The notes beneath the pieces are model-generated. The model ran no database searches. It was given only the letters and a program-made list of their open reading frames with translations, and was not told the DNA's origin. Both the position numbers and the translations under genes were made by a program. Source: Pyrenula massariospora (lineage: Eukaryota > Ascomycota > Eurotiomycetes > Pyrenulales > Pyrenulaceae). From it: DNA of 64,000 nucleotides. Position 1 is the first letter of the stretch. Each line of letters starts with the position of its first letter. Positions 56,735-64,000 of the stretch are shown here, piece by piece. The stretch is from NCBI GenBank assembly GCA_021030905.1, contig JAGFMI010000014.1:248001-312000 (forward strand), given 5' to 3'.

Positions 56735-58371
56735 AAGGGAAAAATCAAGGGTAAATGAGATTCCACGGCGGATCGTTTTTAACATTTTGATGCATTAAGA
56801 GACATTACGCATGATACCCGTACACGCATTTTGTCTTTCTTTTCGACTTTGCATAATACAGTTGCATCTTCTATGCGTTTGCGAAAAGACATTTTGGACG
56901 GCTTTCTGTCTGATCTGGTCTCTGGGCCTCTGCGACACATTAGCGGTCCTATCGTTGCTTTAGTTCAGGGGCGGATGTATCAAACATTTGAAGTCTTTCG
57001 CTGTTTGTTTGCATAGCGGGGCATATCAGACTTGCAACGGGTTTTAGGGGGCTTTCTGTTTTTTTGACCATTACGCTTTGTGCATACATCGGGATGAGCA
57101 AAGGGCGATGGACGCGAGTGAAGGCAATGATTTTCTATTGTAGCACTGTTCGATGCATGGGAGGAGGATCTTTGACTTTGACAATTGGTAGCATTCACTC
57201 AGCGCTTGAGACAAAATAAGGAGTATTTACACCTGCCAAAGATCCCTTCTTTAAGGCAACATCATGCCTCAACGATAATTGGACAAGGCTGCAGAGGCAG
57301 AACCGTTGATTCGGTCGTAGGACTGGACGAATAATGTTTGCTAGCGCTCGCGCTGACGCCGACTTCCAGGGGTATGATTCTGGACTTGACCCGGGCGATG
57401 CGCTCCCCCTCAACGCGTTCTAGACGTTCTGCAAGGTTTCAAATTCGACAGAGGACCATCTTCGACATAGAACGATCAAATAAGACCTAAACGTCCACGT
57501 TCTTCCCTGTCGATTGGATTATTTGGGTGGTGTTATTGCGGCTGGCGTTTTGTCGATCAGCCTTTGGCGAGTTGTTGACAGGAGCCGTGTTTGAGAAAGA
57601 CCCGATCCTGGATTAGCCGCTAGCGCCGGTGCGATTTTGGCATTCTTCGCTCGCTCCCACATCCACCACTCCTCCACAACAATCAAGTCGCTGACTGTGA
57701 GATTCGCCCAACGACCTTGACGACATCGACATTGGTGCACATCACTTGCGCCTTGGTGAATACTCGCTGATTCTTCCTTCGAGAAGCCCTGATCATCCGA
57801 ACGTTTCAGACTACTGTCGCCTCCCCCACCAAGCAGTGACAAAGCGGTGAAAAGGCCAAACCTTGCCACGACGTAAAAGGTTATCGGTCATCGCTCCCGA
57901 CGAGAATACACGAGCGACCGTCAGAAGATATCCTGCAGAATTCAGCATACAATCCATCAATCCAGCTGTCTTCCACCTTCTGTCGCGACGTGGATTGTGC
58001 TCGATCAGGCCCCCACTCTAAAGCTACTCGCCCAGCAGGAGCCTCTCCGTGCCCGATCTTACGCTGGGGGATCACGGACAACACACGAAGCACCTTTCTG
58101 ATTTCAGATTTTGGTGAAGAGCAAACGAACAATCACCCTCACTAAGATAATCGAAGGATTTTACAAGAGTATTTGGCCGCCTGGGAATTGCGTAAGCTAA
58201 GCCTCAAAAAATATTTCCTACCTCCACGCCATCACCCACTGCACCAAAGCAGCCATATCTTCTGACCAACTCTCAAGTACAGGAAATACTATAAATTTGT
58301 CCTTTTTCTCGCGTGTTTCCTCTGTCGGCGTCAACCTGCTATTTCCCGCTCTATTTTAGAGCGGCCCCGAC
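56735..58371. other. Gene-free stretch upstream of PP1
   Basis: About 1.6 kb between the LRR gene stop and the PP1 start. A 116-codon minus frame (57519-57869) lacks recognisable features. The PP1 leader is CT-rich. Confidence 0.45.
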
Positions 58372-59551
58372 ATGGCCGATCAAAATGAGATAGATCTAGA
58401 TTCTGTCATCGACCGTCTGCTAGAAGTTCGCGGAAGCCGACCTGGGAAACAAGTGCAACTATTGGAAGCGGAGATTCGCTATCTCTGTACCAAAGCTCGT
58501 GAGATATTCATCTCTCAGCCAATCCTGCTAGAATTGGAGGCTCCAATCAAGGTGCGCAATTGTTCAGGGTTGGAAGCAGACTGGTATTAACGGTCAATAT
58601 CCAGATATGTGGTGATATTCACGGACAATACTACGATCTTCTTCGATTGTTCGAATATGGAGGTTTTCCTCCTGAGGCAAATTACCTATTCCTAGGCGAC
58701 TACGTCGACCGTGGCAAGCAATCCCTCGAGACGATTTGCCTTCTTCTCGCGTACAAGATCAAGTATCCCGAAAACTTCTTTGTTCTGCGAGGAAATCATG
58801 AGTGCGCGTCCATAAATCGCATTTATGGATTCTACGATGAGTGTAAGAGGAGGTACAACATCAAGCTGTGGAAGACTTTCACTGATTGCTTCAACTGCCT
58901 GCCCATTGCCGCCATCATCGACGAGAAGATCTTCACTATGCATGGAGGACTAAGTCCCGACTTGAATTCTATGGAACAAATCCGCCGTGTTATGAGACCG
59001 ACTGATGTAAGTTTTGCCCCCATTTGCGCCCCGAAGCCTCGGCACGCTCCGAATCTGGAAAGGTAACACTTTGGCTTTGCTAACCAATCTAGATTCCGGA
59101 CTGTGGATTGCTTTGCGACCTGCTATGGTCTGACCCCGACAAAGACATTACCGGCTGGAGTGAAAACGACCGGGGCGTGTCTTTCACCTTCGGTCCAGAC
59201 GTCGTCTCTCGCTTCCTTCAGAAGCATGACATGGATCTGATATGCCGAGCACACCAAGTCGTCGAAGATGGATACGAGTTCTTCTCCAAACGTCAGTTAG
59301 TGACGCTGTTCAGCGCTCCAAACTATTGTGGAGAATTCGACAATGCTGGCGCCATGATGAGCGTGGACGAGAGTCTGTTGTGTTCATTCCAGGTAAGGAC
59401 AATCTCTGCATCTGTCATCCAGCAGTCGCTTTGACTAATCAATTTCACCATCCAGATTTTGAAACCAGCCGAGAAGAAACAAAAGTACGTCTACGGTGGC
59501 ATGAGCTCCGGCCGACCCATCACTCCTCCTCGAAAGCAGAAGAAAAAGTAG
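58372..59551 (+). CDS. glc7: Serine/threonine protein phosphatase PP1 catalytic subunit
   Basis: Four exons, join(58372..58551, 58605..59006, 59093..59392, 59456..59551), give 325 aa; all introns (53, 86 and 63 nt) lie between codons. It carries the metal-binding phosphoesterase signatures GDIHGQ, GDYVDRG and RGNHE, then '[11 protein letters not shown]', '[20 protein letters not shown]', '[16 protein letters not shown]' and '[15 protein letters not shown]'. The C-terminus holds TPPR (Thr317), the inhibitory Cdk site of PP1. This is the fungal PP1 (GLC7 in yeast, bimG in Aspergillus). It acts with many targeting subunits in mitosis, glycogen control and morphogenesis. Length and motifs are complete. 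Confidence 0.97.
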
Positions 59552-61198
59552 TGAGGGATGATACGAGCGTTTCCGTGCACAGCAGGTTCGGGCGGAGATA
59601 AGCTTCTTGTCACACGCAAATTCCCCTATCCGGCAGATGTTCAAACGTCCTTCCGACCCATCCCTTCGCCGGCTCTTCGATCGCCAATTCCGCAAAAGAG
59701 TACGTATACGGCAGCATCTTCACCTTTATCGATTACCTACATCGCTTGTTGCTCTACCGTCAACTTCCCGCATACAGATCTTGGTCGAGGTTAAGGATGA
59801 CCTACGGGAAAGGCACGTAGCCGGGGACCTTGAAACACTTATATGAGCGAGGACGTGCTGGGATATGAGCCGTTTTTGGGGCCTTCTGCTAATATAGCTT
59901 ACCTTTTCCAAACTTCTTGCAGGCTCTCTCGAAATGGATCTTTGTGTTTAATGTCAGGCCGCGGGGGACTTTGTCTCAACATAATGACAAAGATGTGCGT
60001 GTTCGTGGACGGGGTGTCTCCTTTCAAGGATCATTTTCTAAGTTACTTTTGCGTCTGTTTCGCCTTTTGCTTTGTTAGGTCGGCTGACTGAGTCGATCTG
60101 GCAAACCTCCACTACCTGGGGCCGGACTGACAATGTTGTTATTGTGCTACGCTACCCATGTTCTTCTATGCAGAGACAAGACGAGATGACCGCTTCGAGC
60201 CGACATACTTGTTTCTTGAAAGTGATTGCAGAAATGTTAAGGGATGTGGGACGGCCAATCTGTCATCATCTGTTATCTCTTGGAACAACACTCCTTGATG
60301 TAGACTCTCTATCGCAGACCGCCGCGAATACTCCCCATGAAACGTTAGCCTAGTCGTTCAAAATTCTGCCGTCGCTTTTTCTTCCACTACGTCTTCCATT
60401 CTTGTCAAGTTGTCTCTTTATGACTCTAGAATAAACTAGATTCCGACCCCCTGTGATCTCTACCATCGAACTCTTTTACTTATGTTCACCCATCAGTCCT
60501 TGAAGAATTCATCGTTTGATCTTGTCCCATCGGTCGATCCGATTATGTGCTTGCCTATGGACCACCTTGCGCCTATCTCGCAAAACTCTTCCACCAGATT
60601 TCACCACGAACAGCTGACAAGGCAGACAATTCTCTTCAGTTTCCCTCAAAATCCCGCATCTCTGTTCTTTTGATGTAAACACAGTCGCCCCAGAGAACCA
60701 AGACGTCAGTCTATCTGATCTCTGTGCTCGCCTGGCAACGATATTATCCCTTGCTCGCATCGCTCCAGCGTACTCTCCGATACTTTCCATAAGATTCAAA
60801 TACGCTATCTTCATTTTAGTTTTTTTCCCTCTTCTCGAACGCGTTCGGATTTCGGCCCCCTAGCTCGCCGTTCTACCTTACCATCATTGTGCGGGCTCAT
60901 GTGAATTTATCTAAGATAGGCATGCTTTCGAAGCACACGCCACCATCCTCGTTCTTCCTGGAGGTGTCTTTGCTATGCTGTTTTTTTCTCTTTTATGGAG
61001 GGTCTGTTCTTTAGACCAGAGCGCCGCGGTACACTCACTGGAATTCAATTCCACTCCAAGATTAAAAGAATAGGCTGCCGCGATTGTGACACCGACATCC
61101 AACTCACGGTTCCTTCGCTTAGAGCTTAGAAGGTCAGGGTTGAGGTTCTATTCTATTTTATTCAGGCCGATGCTACGTGTCTGTATTTTCTTGCTTAT
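59552..61198. other. Gene-free stretch downstream of PP1
   Basis: About 1.6 kb including the PP1 3' region. Short frames on both strands have no recognisable domain. Confidence 0.45.
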
Positions 61199-61504
61199 CT
61201 ATCCTACCTTTTTATTCTCTACAGAAATCGATCTGGGCTGGATTCGGTTCGTCTGATCGAGCCTGATGAGGTCAGCCCAGATCGCCTGAGCACAATCGCA
61301 GGAACACAGACGCACGAGAAACGAGCAGAGGCTCCTGGGGATATTTAAAACCTGGCCCTTGATCATCACGCGACAAACACTATTCGGATCATTGCAGGCG
61401 TACGATAAAGCCTCGTGTGTCGGCTTTGACGAGGGGTAAGCGGGCATTAGTTCAGCGCTGAGCGACAAGGAAGGTTCTCTGGGAAGACGTGTGATGAGTC
61501 GCAT
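61199..61504 (-). pseudogene. HET-domain (heterokaryon incompatibility) gene relic
   Basis: A ~100-codon frame reads like the start of a HET domain: 'MRLITRLPREPSLSLSAELM', 'SKPTHEALSYACNDP' (usually YxALSYVWGDP), 'VMIKGQVLNIPRSLCSFLVR' and 'AIWADLIRLDQTNR' (usually LWIDAICINQ). A TAG lies directly before the Met. Another TAG follows 'ENKKVG', where an intact domain would continue 'QVxxMxxIYxxA'; the same frame after the stop still reads 'ISKKIQTRSIGLNKI', compatible with that segment. HET domains trigger cell death on fusion of unlike hyphae. With about 100 residues, frame breaks and changed core residues, this copy is unlikely to work. Confidence 0.6.
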
Positions 61505-62331
61505 CTAATGTCTCGCTTTGTTCTCGAAGACCCGGACCGAGACATAGATTGATGCTAGCATCTTATGGTACTTGAGAACATAGTGCAGGAATGACGGGAG
61601 TATTGCCAATGTATCCAAGAGTTTGTGTGTGACTGGGTGAGTTTTCAATTGGGACTTGGTGAAAAGAGAGAGGGATAATTGACCTTTCGTCTACTGTACT
61701 GCTTATGAAGGTATTAGAAGGGAAGAAGGGGGTAGGAAAGGGGGGTTGTGTCTGAGGTTACTTACTTATCACAAGACTGGGGATGTACAGTGCCGTTTGC
61801 GCTTCGCGAGCCAGACAACGTAGCATCTCCACAGGCACGTGTGTAGAAAGTAGGCTTATACTCACACATATGCTCAGTAGCTTGAATATACACGCATGCA
61901 ACGCGTGTAAAAGCGGCGTGTCATGACTCGTTGAGCTGGTGCAGCACCAACGTTCAGCTTTCTAACCCTCTCGGTACCGCCTACGGGGTTTGACAGCAAT
62001 AACTTATTGAACAACAAAATTCGTTTACAACCACTGGTTTGCAACGGACCGAGTCATCTACTACGGCATTGTGCCGTTGCACGAGGCTGGAGCACAGCAT
62101 TCATGGCATCCTCCAGCCTGATTATTAGCCCTTCGGCCTTTCGGCTCCCAAGAGTTGCCATAACCTTTTGAGGGTCTATCCCAGCCTCGACCGCAGTTAG
62201 CACCGTTTCTATTTTCCATCTCTATGAAAGAAAACAGGAGTTTCATCGCGTGAGCCGAAAATGTGTAGAAAGTCAAAGACTTCAACCAAATTTGAGATTG
62301 CTTCGACGAACATCCAAAGTACTCCGCGGCC
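61505..62331. other. Intergenic region
   Basis: About 830 bp between the HET relic and the F-box gene. A minus frame of 170 codons extending to 62573 overlaps the F-box exon antisense and is considered a shadow. Confidence 0.45.
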
Positions 62332-63939
62332 ATGCCAAATTCCTTACCCAGCCTACCCGCGGAAATCCTCGATCTCATCCTCAACGAGGTAGATTCCTCT
62401 ACTTGGCTTTTGTTGAGACTTGTATGTCGGACATTGAACGAACGATCCTTCGAACGAACTGCAAAGACGTATTTCGCGGCTCTAAACACGGACTTGACTC
62501 CTGAAAGCTTGGATCGGCTCCAAGCAATATCACAGGTAGAATATCTACGAATATATCCGCGAACCCTTGCCATAACCGGTCACGTGGAAAATCGCGGAGG
62601 AAAAGCCTTTGGGCGAGGCTTCTCCTGGACTCGACTACCTAAGGGCCGGCTATTGAATTTAGAGCAGAATCTCTGTGTTCAATCACTTCAAAATCTACTT
62701 CTCAAAGGCCTCCTGAACTGTAGGTCGATCCGGATTGACGGGAACCGGACAGGAAGGGATGACCACTATAACGAAGATCGAATCACAAAAAGCGATGTCT
62801 TCGAATTTATCTTGAGTATCATTGCCCAGGCAGGCCTGGTCCTCCAATCTTTATGGCTCGATTTCTCTGGTGATGGTATTAATTTGAACCGGATCAACGA
62901 GGAAGTCTGCAAGCAACAGAAGTTTCAATCAGCGTGGGCGAGACTTCGCGAGCTACGCTTGGAATATGCCCTCTACATCGGATCTGACTCGTACGACTTC
63001 ACGATGAATCTTCTCAGACATACCAATCGCCTCAAGAGCCTTTCATTTTATTTTCACTTTTCCCGCTCCAATGAGTTCCTATCTCAGCTGGCCGATTCTC
63101 AATACTGTCCGAAGCATTTAGAAAAATTCCAACTCATGAGGTCTAGCGTCGATGCTCCCGTCCTTTTAAAGCTTCTGCTTGCGTCATCCAATCATTTGCG
63201 CAGCGTAGTTTTTGATTACGTATTTTTCCAGGCTAGCGAGTCTCCCTGGCCAAACTTTCTTAGAGATATGAAGCATGGACTTTCTCATTTGGAAACCATC
63301 GATATTCAAGATTCAGGGCATAGAGAGCCCAAGGCGAGAGGCCATCATGCTATCACGTTTCCAGCCCTAACGAAGCTCCCTTTACTCCAGTCCTGCCGCG
63401 GAGAGAATCAAAGCGAACAACGAAACCTTCATTCTTTTGCTCCGGATTCCCTTCAAAGTCAGACTCCGGCGGGTCACTTTTCGCTACGACGCAAACGCCA
63501 CGTAAAAGCAGACCGTGTCTTAGGCGTCACGTACGAGGGTTCGAGCATGCCCGAGGCTCTTGAGCTTATGGCACAGTCGGTTGAAACTTTCTATTTTGGG
63601 TAAGGAATATTCAATCCGGCATGTTCTTCCCTGGAACTAACTACCTCAGACTGGCCGGTTGAGTGGGATATTTATGAAGTCCGACCACGGGATATGGAAC
63701 GATTTATGGTTAAACTCGTATTTTTTTACGGAACACACGGTTAGACCAGAGTATTAGCAAGCACCCGTCGGTGTTACCAGAAGACGAACTTAACAGCTCA
63801 CTGTCAAGGTCCTCTATTACAATACTTGACGCTCATGAAATGTTTTGAGAATGGAGCCGCTTGCTTTACGGTCTATCATCTCCGTTTCCTCATTGCAGAT
63901 GATATGGCCGAGCGGTATAACATGTTCACGGAAGAATAG
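62332..63939 (+). pseudogene. F-box protein gene, probably broken by two in-frame stops
   Basis: The frame from Met62332 runs 423 codons to a TAA at 63601-63603. It begins with an F-box (SLPAEILDLILNEVDSSTWL, 'LLRLVCRTLNERSF') and continues with a Leu-rich region typical of fungal F-box proteins (LRELRLEYALYIGSD, 'LKSLSFYFHF', 'LEKFQLMRSSVDAPVLLKLL'). It ends 'YEGSSMPEALELMAQSVETF'. The same frame stays protein-like beyond: 'SDWPVEWDIYEVRPRDMERF', a TAG at 63742, then 'LTLMKCFENGAACFTVYHLR' up to a TAG at 63937. A GTAAGG donor-like site overlaps the first stop, but I found no acceptor that keeps frame. Without the stops the product would be ~530 aa. An intact gene would act as an SCF substrate adaptor; a truncated but expressed protein is also possible. 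Confidence 0.6.
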
Positions 63940-64000
63940 TAAGCCACATATGGATTCCAGACCGTCCTATCAGCAAGGAAGTCTGCCTATGTCTGATGCA

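Overview
The window looks like nuclear DNA of a filamentous ascomycete (Pezizomycotina). Genes are short and carry small introns, mostly 46-128 nt, with GT...AG ends. The gene set is typical of such fungi: a Zn2Cys6 regulator, a GH16 glucanase, LCL3, an anthrone-oxygenase-like DUF1772 protein, a DUF2457-like protein, and HET and F-box relatives. I could not place the species. I found no tRNA, rRNA, CRISPR array or intact transposon.

Layout. 0-14 kb is a run of seven minus-strand genes: an atypical Rossmann/SDR protein, a Zn2Cys6 transcription factor, a secreted protein of unknown function, an ADK2-type adenylate kinase, LCL3, a DUF1772 membrane protein and a calmodulin-like four-EF-hand protein. 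14-19.7 kb is looser: an orphan ORF, a secreted GH16 glucanase and a tiny two-exon gene. 19.7-27.7 kb holds VTS1 and TFC4 (divergent) and a secreted isochorismatase-fold hydrolase convergent with TFC4. 29-41 kb holds a five-TM protein, an HExxH protein with a long basic proline-rich tail, SAR1, an uncharacterised spliced frame with one stop, and a DUF2457-like protein. 41.1-47.4 kb is gene-poor. 47.4-59.6 kb holds EMC6, a patatin-type lipase, an STK11IP-like LRR protein and the PP1 catalytic subunit. The last 4 kb contain a HET-domain relic and an F-box gene whose frame is broken by two stops.

Functional themes. Several genes are core housekeeping: COPII budding (SAR1), ER membrane-protein insertion (EMC6), Pol III transcription (TFC4), mRNA decay (VTS1), PP1 signalling, mitochondrial nucleotide balance (ADK2) and lipid turnover (patatin). 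Scattered between them are accessory or secreted functions (GH16, isochorismatase, the secreted orphan, HET and F-box relics). I see no convincing biosynthetic cluster or defence system. The least explained items are the HExxH protein, the 515-aa secreted protein, the small spliced genes and the degenerate frames in the gene-poor tracts. Exon boundaries were derived by hand from splice signals and reading-frame continuity and were not checked against transcripts.
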